Shown: positions 17,203-25,380 of the stretch, one piece after another | Layout of the letters: each line of letters opens with the position of its first letter | How positions within the stretch are numbered: the first letter of the stretch is position 1 | Assembly (NCBI GenBank): GCA_003216195.1 | Contig: QCJF01000010.1 | Coordinates: 1 to 43,425, forward strand | Length of the DNA stretch: 43,425 nt | Reading direction: 5' to 3' | Source of the DNA: Pelagibacteraceae bacterium AG-404-P08 | GTDB taxonomy: Bacteria > Pseudomonadota > Alphaproteobacteria > HIMB59 | Position numbers and translations under genes: made by a program | The notes under the pieces: model-generated | The model's database searches: none | Seen by the model: only the letters and a program-made list of their open reading frames with translations | What the model was told of the DNA's origin: nothing

Positions 17203-18181
17203 AGAACAAATAATAAATCTTATTAAAAAAAAAAGTATTTACTCAAATAAATATATAAATAAAAACCAATTACAACCAGCTTCGCTTGATTTGACCATAT
17301 CTAGCGTTTGTTACAGGATTAAAGCATCATTTATTCCTAATAAACTTAAAATAAATAAGATTATAAAAGAATTATCTTTAAATAAAATAGACTTAAATAA
17401 AAACACACTTTTAGAAAAAAATTGTATTTATTTATGTGAATTAAATGAGAAATTAAAATTACCTAAAGGTATTATGGGAAAATCTAATCCAAAAAGTACA
17501 ACAGGTAGATTAGATATTTTTACAAGAGTAATTACTGAAAATGGAAAAGAGTATGATTTTATAAATTACAATTATAGAGGTAAACTATATCTAGAAATAA
17601 TACCACAGTCATTTAGTATTATTCTTAAAAAAAATACCTCTCTAAATCAAATAAGATTTTTTAAAGGAACACAAATAGAAAATAAAACTAAGCAAATTAA
17701 TATTTCTGTTTCGATAAAGAAAAATCAAATTACAGCTTATAAGGCCAAAAAAATTACATCAGCTATTGATTTAAATAAAATTAATTTTTACAACACTAAC
17801 AAATATTGGGAAGAAATTGTAACTAAAGATAATTATTTTATAATTGAAAAAGATGAATTCTATATACTTCGATCTAAAGAATCGATTATAATTAAAAATA
17901 ATCAGGCAGCAGAACTAGAACCTTTTAAAGATCGCTTTGGAAATTTTAGGGTACATTATGCTGGTTTTTTTGACCCAGGATTTGGAAATAATAAACATGG
18001 CACTCCCGCTGTTCTTGAACTTCGTGCTTATGATACGCCTTTCATAATAAGAGATGGTCAGCTTGTTGGTCAATTAAACTATTATGATATTGACGAGATA
18101 AATGAAAATACTTATGGAGCTAAAATTAAATCAAATTATTTTAATCAGAATTTAAAGTTAGCTAAACAATTTAGATTGTAA
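17186..18181 (+). CDS. dcd: 2'-deoxycytidine 5'-triphosphate deaminase, two-domain form
   Basis: A 331-residue dCTP deaminase of the long alphaproteobacterial type, which converts dCTP to dUTP. It appears to contain two dUTPase-like halves: the first has QPASLDLTIS (31-40) and the conserved KSNPKSTTGRLDIFTR stretch, the second has FKDRFGNFRVHYAGFFDPGFG. Ordinary bacterial Dcd proteins are about 190 residues, so the double length is diagnostic for this subgroup. ATG overlaps the protease gene by 17 bases, and accB follows after 47 bases. It supplies dUTP for thymidylate synthesis. Confidence 0.85.
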   Translation: MPYLNREQIINLIKKKSIYSNKYINKNQLQPASLDLTISSVCYRIKASFIPNKLKINKIIKELSLNKIDLNKNTLLEKNCIYLCELNEKLKLPKGIMGKSNPKSTTGRLDIFTRVITENGKEYDFINYNYRGKLYLEIIPQSFSIILKKNTSLNQIRFFKGTQIENKTKQINISVSIKKNQITAYKAKKITSAIDLNKINFYNTNKYWEEIVTKDNYFIIEKDEFYILRSKESIIIKNNQAAELEPFKDRFGNFRVHYAGFFDPGFGNNKHGTPAVLELRAYDTPFIIRDGQLVGQLNYYDIDEINENTYGAKIKSNYFNQNLKLAKQFRL

Positions 18182-18202
18182 CTTTATATAAAAGTTTTAT
18201 TT

Positions 18203-18208
18203 TATAAT
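18203..18208 (+). promoter_or_regulatory. Candidate -10 box upstream of accB
   Basis: A perfect TATAAT lies 20 bases upstream of the accB ATG in the 47-base dcd-accB gap, the longest gap in this plus-strand cluster. No good -35 is seen at standard spacing. It would give a leader of roughly 14 bases for accBC. A chance match cannot be excluded. Confidence 0.35.
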
Positions 18209-18228
18209 CTTTTAGGTATATTAACGTA

Positions 18229-18663
18229 ATGTTAGATAAAAAAATTAATGAAACAATTGATTTATTAATTAAAAAAATTAAGGAAAATAATTTAACAAGC
18301 ATTAAATTATCAAATAAATCAAATACTATTGAAATAAGTAATAATTATAAAAATCAGTTTTCTAATCAAAATACCCAAGATATTCCAACTACAAGTAATC
18401 AAAATATAAATGATGATGATAATAAAAGTTTAATAAGCATTGATAGTCCCATGGTGGGGATTATTTATTTAACTCCAAAACCAAGCTCACCTCCATTTGC
18501 CAAGAAAGGTCAGAAGATTAAAAAAGGTGATACTATTTGTTTAATTGAAGCTATGAAAACATTTAATGAAATAAAATCTGACAGAGATTGTACAATTAAA
18601 TCTGTAATGGTTAAAAATGGAGAGGCTGTAGAATTTGGGCAACCTCTTTTTGAAATTTCGTAA
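18229..18663 (+). CDS. accB: Biotin carboxyl carrier protein of acetyl-CoA carboxylase
   Basis: A 144-residue BCCP. The biotin-accepting lysine is K110 in IEAMKTF, near the C terminus within a typical lipoyl/biotinyl domain (about 70-144); the middle (about 40-68) is a low-complexity Asn/Gln/Thr linker in place of the usual Pro/Ala linker. It carries the carboxyl group between biotin carboxylase and carboxyltransferase in the first step of fatty-acid synthesis. The accC start codon follows the stop with no intervening base. Confidence 0.96.
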   Translation: MLDKKINETIDLLIKKIKENNLTSIKLSNKSNTIEISNNYKNQFSNQNTQDIPTTSNQNINDDDNKSLISIDSPMVGIIYLTPKPSSPPFAKKGQKIKKGDTICLIEAMKTFNEIKSDRDCTIKSVMVKNGEAVEFGQPLFEIS

Positions 18664-20007
18664 TTGTTTAAAAAGATATTAGTTGCTAATCGAGGAGAAA
18701 TAGCTGTTCGTATTATACGAGCATGTAAAGAGCTTAATATTAAAACTGTAGCTATTCACTCTAATGTAGATACAGAAGCAATGCATGTAAAACTTGCTGA
18801 TGAGAGTATATGTGTAGGTAGTGCACTTCCAAATGGAAGTTATTTAAATATTCCAAGTATAATTAGTGCCATCGATATAACAGGTGCTGATGCAGTTCAC
18901 CCTGGTTATGGATTTTTAAGTGAAAATGATAAATTTTCAAAAATATTGAGTTCACATAATGTAAAATTCATAGGTCCAAGCTCAAAGTCTATCTTAGAGT
19001 TAGGTAATAAAAGTAATGCATTAAATTTAGCAAGTAATTTTGGATTACCAATTTTAGGAGATAAAAATTCAAAAAATATAGAAAATACAGCTGACGCATT
19101 GAATATTGCCGATGCAATTGGGCTGCCTATTGTAATTAAAGCAGCTTATGGTGGTGGTGGTAAAGGAATGCGTGTTTTTAATGATAAAAGTGAAATAGAT
19201 AAATTTTTTTCTCAGTTAAAAGCAGAAGCAAAAAATTATTTTGGTAATGAAACGATGTACGCTGAAAAATTTTTAACTAATGCAAAACATATAGAATTTC
19301 AAGTAATATCAGACCCTAAAAATAATTATGCAGAAATCATAGGACAGAGAGATTGCTCTATTCAACGTAAGAATCAAAAGATTATTGAGGAAATACCATC
19401 TAATTTTGTAAATATTAATAATTTAGAAATAATAAAAAAAAATATAAAAGATTTACTTCTTCAAAATAAATATGAGGGTTTGGGAACCTTAGAATTTTTA
19501 TATCAAGATAATGAGATTTTTTTTATTGAAATGAATACAAGATTACAAGTAGAGCATCCTGTCACTGAAGAAGCATTTGATATTGATTTAGTCAAATATC
19601 AAATATTGGTCGCTGCGGGTTATAAAATAGATTTAACGAATCTGAAAAAAAGAAATCATACTATTGAATGTAGAGTTAATGCCGAAAATGCCAAAGATTT
19701 CTCACCTAGCCCGGGAACTGTCAGCTTTATAAATGTACCAGGGGGAAGAGGAGTTAGAATAGACACAGCTTTATATACAAATTATAAAGTAAATCCACAT
19801 TATGATAGTCTGATATTGAAAATAGTGTCAAAAGGTAAAGATAGAAATGAAGCTATATCAATAATGAAAAGATCTTTGGATGAAATAATTATAGACGGAA
19901 TAGATACAAATATTGAATTACATAAGTGGATATTAAATCAAAGAGATTTTATCGAAGGAAAATATAATACAAATTGGCTTGAAAAAAATATTTCAAAATT
20001 TAATTAA
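18664..20007 (+). CDS. accC: Biotin carboxylase of acetyl-CoA carboxylase
   Basis: A 447-residue ATP-grasp enzyme that carboxylates biotin on AccB. The N-terminal KILVANRGEIAVR, HPGYGFLSEN (79-88), the glycine-rich lid GGGGKGMR, and EMNTRLQVEHPVTEE are all present and the length is normal. It starts with TTG at 18664 immediately after the accB TAA; no ATG fits, and the family begins exactly here. Direct abutment suggests coupled translation keeping AccB and AccC in balance. The stop overlaps that of the convergent DUF2155 gene by 4 bases. Confidence 0.96.
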   Translation: MFKKILVANRGEIAVRIIRACKELNIKTVAIHSNVDTEAMHVKLADESICVGSALPNGSYLNIPSIISAIDITGADAVHPGYGFLSENDKFSKILSSHNVKFIGPSSKSILELGNKSNALNLASNFGLPILGDKNSKNIENTADALNIADAIGLPIVIKAAYGGGGKGMRVFNDKSEIDKFFSQLKAEAKNYFGNETMYAEKFLTNAKHIEFQVISDPKNNYAEIIGQRDCSIQRKNQKIIEEIPSNFVNINNLEIIKKNIKDLLLQNKYEGLGTLEFLYQDNEIFFIEMNTRLQVEHPVTEEAFDIDLVKYQILVAAGYKIDLTNLKKRNHTIECRVNAENAKDFSPSPGTVSFINVPGGRGVRIDTALYTNYKVNPHYDSLILKIVSKGKDRNEAISIMKRSLDEIIIDGIDTNIELHKWILNQRDFIEGKYNTNWLEKNISKFN

Positions 20008-20345
20008 CATTTAGTAAGTGAAATTTCATATATTTTATTTGAATATAAATTTAATTCATCAGTATATTTAAAAAACCAACTAATAAAAATATTATTATTT
20101 TGTGAAATTTTTATTAAAGCAGCATTATCAAGATATTTATCAAATTTAATATCTTTACATGTAATTATTTCAAAAGTTAAATTTCTAAAATTATATGTAT
20201 TCGAAAATTCAAGCTCATACTTTGAGGATGAAGACTTATCCAAAATAAGTAATTTTGTGTTGTTATTTTCATTAGCGTATATTTGATGAAAAAAAATACT
20301 ATTTAAAAATAAAATTATTAATAATTTCTTCCAAAGATACTGCAT
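20004..20345 (-). CDS. DUF2155 exported protein
   Basis: A 113-residue secreted protein with a signal peptide (about 1-24 from MQYLWKK to IYA). The mature part follows the DUF2155 pattern: LLILDKSSSSKYELEF, RNLTFEIITCKDI, FISWFFKYTDELN and a terminal Cys, giving two conserved cysteines that may pair. ATG at 20345 is preferred over one at 20369 because it gives a standard signal peptide; either way the gene overlaps the upstream mlaD. The family is common in alphaproteobacteria next to NDUFA12 and accBC, with no known function. Confidence 0.75.
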   Translation of the reverse strand: MQYLWKKLLIILFLNSIFFHQIYANENNNTKLLILDKSSSSKYELEFSNTYNFRNLTFEIITCKDIKFDKYLDNAALIKISQNNNIFISWFFKYTDELNLYSNKIYEISLTKC

Positions 20346-20739
20346 CAATATTATTAATAGAGTAGTCATTATTTTTCAGTGGTTCCTTACTATTTCCTAA
20401 TTGAATTTCAATATATGAGGAACCTATAAACCCATTATTAGATATTTTGAATACAGAGTCATCAGGAATTTGAAAGCTTTTTTCTATGGATGAAGTAATT
20501 ATAGCCATGTAGCTTTCCTGGTCTAATTTAATTTTTGATACCTCTCCTACTTTTACACCATTAATTTTTACATCATTTCCTATGCTTGTGTTGCCTATAT
20601 CAAAAAAGCTTGAGTTTATTTGAAGTGTCTCAACATTATTAAAAAGATTAATCTTAGATGAATAATAAAAAATAGAAATTAATGAAATAATTAATATTAA
20701 TAATCCAAGAGTAAATTCTATATTAATTTTCTTATTCAT
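20299..20739 (-). CDS. mlaD: MlaD-family MCE protein, second copy
   Basis: A 146-residue MlaD/MCE protein: one N-terminal membrane helix (about 7-26) and a single MCE domain (about 36-120) with GNDVKINGVKVGEVSKI and the DDSVFKISNNGFIGSSYIEI strand pair. MlaD forms hexameric rings in the periplasm that carry phospholipids for an ABC transporter. It is the more canonical of two tandem paralogues; its start overlaps the stop of the other by 8 bases. No mlaE or mlaF is in the window. The Mla-type role is inferred from the family. Confidence 0.85.
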   Translation of the reverse strand: MNKKINIEFTLGLLILIISLISIFYYSSKINLFNNVETLQINSSFFDIGNTSIGNDVKINGVKVGEVSKIKLDQESYMAIITSSIEKSFQIPDDSVFKISNNGFIGSSYIEIQLGNSKEPLKNNDYSINNIDAVSLEEIINNFIFK

Positions 20740-21193
20740 TTAGTTCATTTAAATATCTAAGAAACATATCAATAGAATATGAGTCTTGAGTTTGATTAAA
20801 TATATATTGTTGATTAGATTTATCTAAGTTCTCACCAAATCCAGGTTCTATAGATAATACTTTTTTACCAAAAATACCTTCACTTTTAATTTTTATAATA
20901 GAGTCTTCTGGGATATCATACACACTTTCAACAAAACCATTTATAGTAATACCATCAGAAGTAATCATTATTTCACTTACTTCTCCAATTTTGATACCTG
21001 CTATTTGAACTTCGGTATGATTTTTAATACCCTCAACATAATTAAAAGTGGCTTCAAATGGGATTACTTCATTTTTGCTAAAATTATTGAATACATAAAT
21101 AACCGATACCAAAAAAAAAGTAAAAATTATTCCAATTCTAAAATGATATATTAGGTTATAAGAGTCAATTTCGTTAATTATTTTGGCTGCCAA
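20732..21193 (-). CDS. MlaD-family MCE protein, first copy
   Basis: A 153-residue MCE-domain protein with a membrane helix at about 20-36 and an MCE domain at about 45-120, including HTEVQIAGIKIGEVSEI and EDSIIKIKSEGIFGKKVLSIEPG. It is clearly related to the following MlaD but divergent in sequence and in its longer N terminus, so the pair comes from an old duplication. It appears to start with TTG at 21193, overlapping NDUFA12 by 16 bases; no ATG fits. The two copies may form a mixed ring or serve different cargo; this is a hypothesis. Confidence 0.82.
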   Translation of the reverse strand: MAAKIINEIDSYNLIYHFRIGIIFTFFLVSVIYVFNNFSKNEVIPFEATFNYVEGIKNHTEVQIAGIKIGEVSEIMITSDGITINGFVESVYDIPEDSIIKIKSEGIFGKKVLSIEPGFGENLDKSNQQYIFNQTQDSYSIDMFLRYLNELNE

Positions 21194-21486
21194 CTGTTAT
21201 AACCCTTATCATTATTTTCTTTATGTTTAACTGTGTGTTTTTGAACTCTTTTTTTCACCAAACTTTCTTGATTACTTTCTTCAAATTCAATAATCGGAAT
21301 TTCATCAGATGTGTTATGCAACCAATTATGAAACTGTGTTGGTAACGATTCAGGGCCAAAACCAGGAGCATAAACTACCCATCTTTTTGAGATATTATTT
21401 TTTTCATGATAATATTTATTACCTAGCGAATCTTTATGAACAAGATTACCATTAAAAAAAGAATATAATTTAAAACCCAAAGACAT
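21178..21486 (-). CDS. NDUFA12 family complex I subunit
   Basis: A 102-residue protein of the NDUFA12/B17.2 family, an accessory subunit of respiratory complex I shared by mitochondria and alphaproteobacteria. It has GNLVHKDSLGNKYYHEKN, then KRWVVYAPG and the QFHNWLHNTSDEIP motif, with YNSWQP at the C terminus. ATG at 21486 is preferred over the in-frame TTG at 21501. It lies far from any nuo operon, next to mlaD as in many alphaproteobacteria. Only 27 bases separate it from the divergent dacA. Confidence 0.9.
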   Translation of the reverse strand: MSLGFKLYSFFNGNLVHKDSLGNKYYHEKNNISKRWVVYAPGFGPESLPTQFHNWLHNTSDEIPIIEFEESNQESLVKKRVQKHTVKHKENNDKGYNSWQPK

Positions 21487-21513
21487 GTTTAAATATAACA
21501 AATTAATAAGTTT

Positions 21514-22578
21514 ATGAGAATAATACTTATTACACTTATTTTAACAGTCAATTTATCACATCCTTTATTTGCAAAAATTGCCAGTGTTATAGGAAATCCA
21601 ATATCACAAGAAATATATTTTGAAGTCAATAAAGATACTAGGAATTACCCTGCATCACTTACTAAAATAATGACACTTTACATTATATTTGATGAGTTAA
21701 AGTTAAAAAATATCAATTTAAATGATCGTATTTACTTCTCTAAACACGCAACATATCAACAACCATCTAAATTAGGTGTATTAGAGAATGATTTCATCAC
21801 TGTAGATGAATTAATTGATTCATTAATAATCAAATCTGCGAATGATGCAGCTGTTGCAATAGCTGAAAAAATATCTGGTACTGAAAAAAAATTTGTCATT
21901 GAAATGAATAATTATGCAAAGAAATTAGATTTGCAAAACACGAATTTTGCAAATCCTCATGGTCTTCCCAATAGAGCTAATTTATCGACTGCCTATGACA
22001 TATTTAAACTGAGCTCTAGAATAATTATAGATTTTCCTGAACACTTGCATCGATTTAAAAAAAAAAAAGTTAAAATTAAAGGTAAAAACTATACAACTCA
22101 TAATACATTATTAAAAAAGTATGATCATTATGTTGGTTTAAAAACTGGCTATACAAGAAAATCTGGGTTTCAGATATCACTGTTATCTATAAAAGAAGAT
22201 AAATATTTACTAGGTATATATTTTGGTGGAAATTCCGCTAAAGAAAGGAACAATAAAATTAATTTTCTTATGAATAAATATAGAAATAAAGATGCATCCA
22301 AAAATAAAGAAACTAAAAAATTAACTGTTAAAAATGAAAAGAAAAAAAATAGTAATTATACAGTTCAGACATCTTCTTTCAAAAAAATTAGTAAATCAAA
22401 GATGCATATTACTTTACTTAAAAATAAAATAAAAATACTTAGAAGTTTTGAGCATCAAATAAAAAAAAATGGTAGATATTTTATAAGTTATATAAATGTT
22501 GACGATCATAGAACAGCAAAAAACTTATGTAATCAAATTAAATTAAATAAATTAGATTGTTTGATTAAAACTAGTTAA
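21514..22578 (+). CDS. dacA: D-alanyl-D-alanine carboxypeptidase with SPOR domain
   Basis: A 354-residue S11 peptidase (PBP5/6 type) that trims the terminal D-Ala of murein stem peptides. Signal peptide about 1-20; the nucleophile is S48 in ASLTK, followed by SAND and the KTG motif in VGLKTGYTRKSG. The C terminus after a Lys-rich linker (about 255-275) starts with NYTVQTSSF and resembles a SPOR peptidoglycan-binding domain. A run of twelve A residues encodes four lysines at 182-185. The 3' end overlaps the convergent phosphomutase gene by 27 bases. Confidence 0.92.
   Translation: MRIILITLILTVNLSHPLFAKIASVIGNPISQEIYFEVNKDTRNYPASLTKIMTLYIIFDELKLKNINLNDRIYFSKHATYQQPSKLGVLENDFITVDELIDSLIIKSANDAAVAIAEKISGTEKKFVIEMNNYAKKLDLQNTNFANPHGLPNRANLSTAYDIFKLSSRIIIDFPEHLHRFKKKKVKIKGKNYTTHNTLLKKYDHYVGLKTGYTRKSGFQISLLSIKEDKYLLGIYFGGNSAKERNNKINFLMNKYRNKDASKNKETKKLTVKNEKKKNSNYTVQTSSFKKISKSKMHITLLKNKIKILRSFEHQIKKNGRYFISYINVDDHRTAKNLCNQIKLNKLDCLIKTS
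22057..22068 (+). repeat. Poly(A) tract of 12 within dacA
   Basis: Twelve consecutive A bases in frame (four AAA lysine codons) inside dacA. It is the longest homopolymer I noticed. Such runs can cause polymerase slippage in replication or transcription, and are also prone to sequencing error. Confidence 0.9.
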
Positions 22579-23946
22579 TTCTTTTATATCCAATGAATAT
22601 GACTTAAGTATTGATATTAATTTAATTAATTCTTCTTTAAATTTATCTTTAACAAAGTGTTCAAGTCTAAATACTATACAATTTTGAGTATTTGAAGCTC
22701 TTAAAAGAAACCAAAAATTTTCAGTTTCCAACCTTACACCATCAATTGTAATTAAATCAACTCCACTATCGTAGTGTTTAGGAATATCTTTAACTATTTT
22801 ATCTAAAAGGCTAAATTTAATTTTTTCATCACAATATAATTTTATTTCAGGTGTTGATGATGATTTCATATAAACACTTGTTAATTCATTTAATGTTTTT
22901 TTTGTATTATTGAGCATCCTTATTAATTTTAAAGATGCATATATAGCGTCATCATATCCATAATATTTATAATTATAAAAAATATGTCCACTCATTTCGC
23001 CAGCTATATCTGCATTTTTTGAAGATATCATCTCTTTGATTAATGAATGTCCAGTTTTTGACATATGAATGTCAACATCATTATTTTTGAGTGTATCGAA
23101 AAGTATTTTACTACATTTTACATCAGCTATAGCGACTAAGTCTTTTTTTTCTTTTAAAAGATCGAGAGACAAAAGTAAAAAAATAATATCTGAGTAAATT
23201 AATTCTCCTTTATTGTCCAATATTCCAATTCGATCACCATCACCATCAAAAGCAATACCCAAGTCGAATTTATTTTCTTTAATATAGTTTGATATCTGAA
23301 TAGTATTTTTCTTAATTGTTGGATCGGGGTGATGATTAGGAAAATTACCATCGATACTTCTATTCAAAATAATATTAGTTCCTTTTATAGAATTAATAAT
23401 TTTATGAATTATTGGTGCAATGGCTCCATTTCCCGGATCCCAAACTATTTTAAGCTTATCTAAATTATTAAATTGTGAAATAATTTCTTCAGTATAAGGA
23501 TTAATTACATCTTTAAATTTTAATTGACCCAAAGTTGAGGATAAAGGAGAATCGTCTAAATCGTTCAAAGATTTTATTTTTTCTCCAAAAAAAGGCTTAT
23601 TATTAATAATTATTTTTAATCCATTATATTCTTTTGGATTATGAGAACCTGTAATCATAATTAAATTAGGAATATCTAGTTTTTTTGTAGCATAATAACT
23701 TACTGGTGTTGGTATTAATGAAATATCTACTACATCAACACCATGTTTTCTGAAGGTATCAATAAGTTTATTTTTTATTTCTAAAGAGGATATTCTTCCA
23801 TCATGACCTATAATGATTTTAGGAATATTAATATTAGAAATTATATTTGATATTTTTTTTGCAATATTTTGTACATCTTCTAATTGTAATGATTTTTGGT
23901 AAATGCCCCTAATATCGTATTCTCTAAGTATTTCAGGGTTGATCAT
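22552..23946 (-). CDS. Phosphomannomutase/phosphoglucomutase
   Basis: A 464-residue alpha-D-phosphohexomutase of the PMM/PGM (AlgC-like) group. The phosphoserine is S101 in MITGSHNPKEYNG, the Mg2+ loop is DGDGDR (234-239), the sugar-binding loop is GEMSGH, and a phosphate-binding C-terminal domain ends with RASNTQNCIVFRLE. It interconverts 1- and 6-phosphates of mannose or glucose, feeding polysaccharide and envelope sugar synthesis. It ends in a 27-base overlap with dacA and starts 9 bases after the mgtE stop, so mgtE and this gene are likely one transcript. Confidence 0.93.
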   Translation of the reverse strand: MINPEILREYDIRGIYQKSLQLEDVQNIAKKISNIISNINIPKIIIGHDGRISSLEIKNKLIDTFRKHGVDVVDISLIPTPVSYYATKKLDIPNLIMITGSHNPKEYNGLKIIINNKPFFGEKIKSLNDLDDSPLSSTLGQLKFKDVINPYTEEIISQFNNLDKLKIVWDPGNGAIAPIIHKIINSIKGTNIILNRSIDGNFPNHHPDPTIKKNTIQISNYIKENKFDLGIAFDGDGDRIGILDNKGELIYSDIIFLLLSLDLLKEKKDLVAIADVKCSKILFDTLKNNDVDIHMSKTGHSLIKEMISSKNADIAGEMSGHIFYNYKYYGYDDAIYASLKLIRMLNNTKKTLNELTSVYMKSSSTPEIKLYCDEKIKFSLLDKIVKDIPKHYDSGVDLITIDGVRLETENFWFLLRASNTQNCIVFRLEHFVKDKFKEELIKLISILKSYSLDIKELTSFNQTI

Positions 23947-23955
23947 CGCAATAAA

Positions 23956-25254
23956 CTATAAATTTAATATGTAAGTTGCAATTGATAAAAATGATAAAAA
24001 TCCAAATACATCTGTGAAAGTAGTGAGGACAATTCCAGATGCCAAGGCTGGATCTATTTTCATTTTATTAATTGTAATTGGGATAATTATGCCAACTAAA
24101 CAGGCAAAACCCAGGTTTATTAAAATGGCAAAAGATATTGCAAATGCTAATACAAGACTATCAAACCAATAATAAGCTATTAATCCCATTATTAAAGAAA
24201 GTGCAAATCCATTGATGCTTCCTATAAAAAATTCTTTAACAATTAATTTAATATAGTTTGTATTATTAATATCTTTTGTGGCAATAGCTCTTACATAAAT
24301 GGTCATAGCTTGTGTGCCTGCATTACCACCCATTGAGGCTACTATAGGCATCAGAACTGCAATCGCTATCATTTGCTGTAATTGGTCTGAATATATGTCT
24401 ATAACAAGAGATGCTAATATAGCTGTCAATAAGTTTAAACCTAGCCATATGAATCTTGAAGTAGCAGATGTAAAAGCACCTTTATAAAAGTCATTTACAA
24501 ATAAACCTCCCAATTTTCTCATATCATCTTCTGACTCTTCATGATCTATTTCGACAACATCATCAACTGTCATTATACCTATCATTTTATTATCCAAATT
24601 TACAACAGGTGCCGAAACTAAACCATACTGTCTAAAGGTGTAAGCTATATCTTCAATTTTTTCTTCAGATTTAATAATATGTATATCTTTATAAATAATT
24701 TCTTTTAATTTTTTTGATCTTTTTGATCTTAAAACTCTTCCTGAAGGCACATATCCAATAGGGATATTTTGATCATCTACAATAAAAATATTATAAAAAT
24801 CCTTTGGACCTCTTCGTGTATTTCTTAATTGATCGATCAATTCACCAACAGTTAAGTCAGACTTTATAGAAAGATAGTCTCTGTTCATAAGTCTACCAGC
24901 AGAATTTTCATCATACTGTAAACTTTCTTCAATTCTTTCTCTTTGCTGAGATCCGAGCTTAGAAAGTATCTGAACTAATTCTTTAGTTTCAAAATCACCG
25001 AGAATTTCAACCGCATCATCTAAATCCAAGTATTTAATTAAATTAACCAATTGTTTGTTAGGTATCATATGTAAAATATCATCACGTGTTTCTTCGCGTA
25101 AATAGGCAATAAAATCAGGGTGAAAGTTTTTAGTATGAGTTTTTAATATTGATGACTGTAATTCTAATGGAAGACTTTCAATACTGTCTGCTTGATCTGC
25201 AGAATGAAGAGACTTTATAGACTTAATATACTCTTTTTTATTAAATTTTTGCAT
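23956..25254 (-). CDS. mgtE: Magnesium transporter MgtE
   Basis: A 432-residue MgtE channel. An N-terminal superhelical domain (about 1-130) is followed by two CBS domains (about 130-255), a linking helix and five membrane segments (about 280-432). The pore signature MGGNAGTQAMTIYVRA and the PITINKMKIDPALASGIVLTTFTD segment are intact. The cytosolic domains sense Mg2+ and close the channel when it is high. ATG at 25254 lies 14 bases after the CCA end of tRNA-Leu on the same strand, without a Shine-Dalgarno sequence, so it is probably transcribed from the tRNA promoter. No Mg2+ riboswitch can fit in that gap. Confidence 0.94.
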   Translation of the reverse strand: MQKFNKKEYIKSIKSLHSADQADSIESLPLELQSSILKTHTKNFHPDFIAYLREETRDDILHMIPNKQLVNLIKYLDLDDAVEILGDFETKELVQILSKLGSQQRERIEESLQYDENSAGRLMNRDYLSIKSDLTVGELIDQLRNTRRGPKDFYNIFIVDDQNIPIGYVPSGRVLRSKRSKKLKEIIYKDIHIIKSEEKIEDIAYTFRQYGLVSAPVVNLDNKMIGIMTVDDVVEIDHEESEDDMRKLGGLFVNDFYKGAFTSATSRFIWLGLNLLTAILASLVIDIYSDQLQQMIAIAVLMPIVASMGGNAGTQAMTIYVRAIATKDINNTNYIKLIVKEFFIGSINGFALSLIMGLIAYYWFDSLVLAFAISFAILINLGFACLVGIIIPITINKMKIDPALASGIVLTTFTDVFGFLSFLSIATYILNL

Positions 25255-25268
25255 TTATATTATATATA

Positions 25269-25356
25269 TGGTGCGGACGAGAAGACTCGAACTTCCACAG
25301 GATTTAATCCCACAGCGACCTCAACGCTGCGCGTCTACCAGTTCCGCCACGTCCGC
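25269..25356 (-). tRNA. tRNA-Leu (GAG)
   Basis: An 88-base class II tRNA on the minus strand with encoded CCA. Acceptor arms GCGGACG and CGTCCGC pair fully; the discriminator is A. The anticodon stem CAGCG/CGCTG encloses TTGAGGT, so the anticodon is GAG, leucine (CUU/CUC). The long variable arm (about TGTGGGATTAAATCCTGT) is typical of tRNA-Leu. Only 24 bases separate its 5' end from the divergent lipB ATG, so its promoter must reach into lipB. Confidence 0.97.
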
Positions 25357-25380
25357 AATTAATAGATTAATTAATAAAGA

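Noticed and set aside
25255-25268. Mg2+ riboswitch (M-box) before mgtE
   Set aside because: Only 14 A/T bases lie between tRNA-Leu and mgtE.
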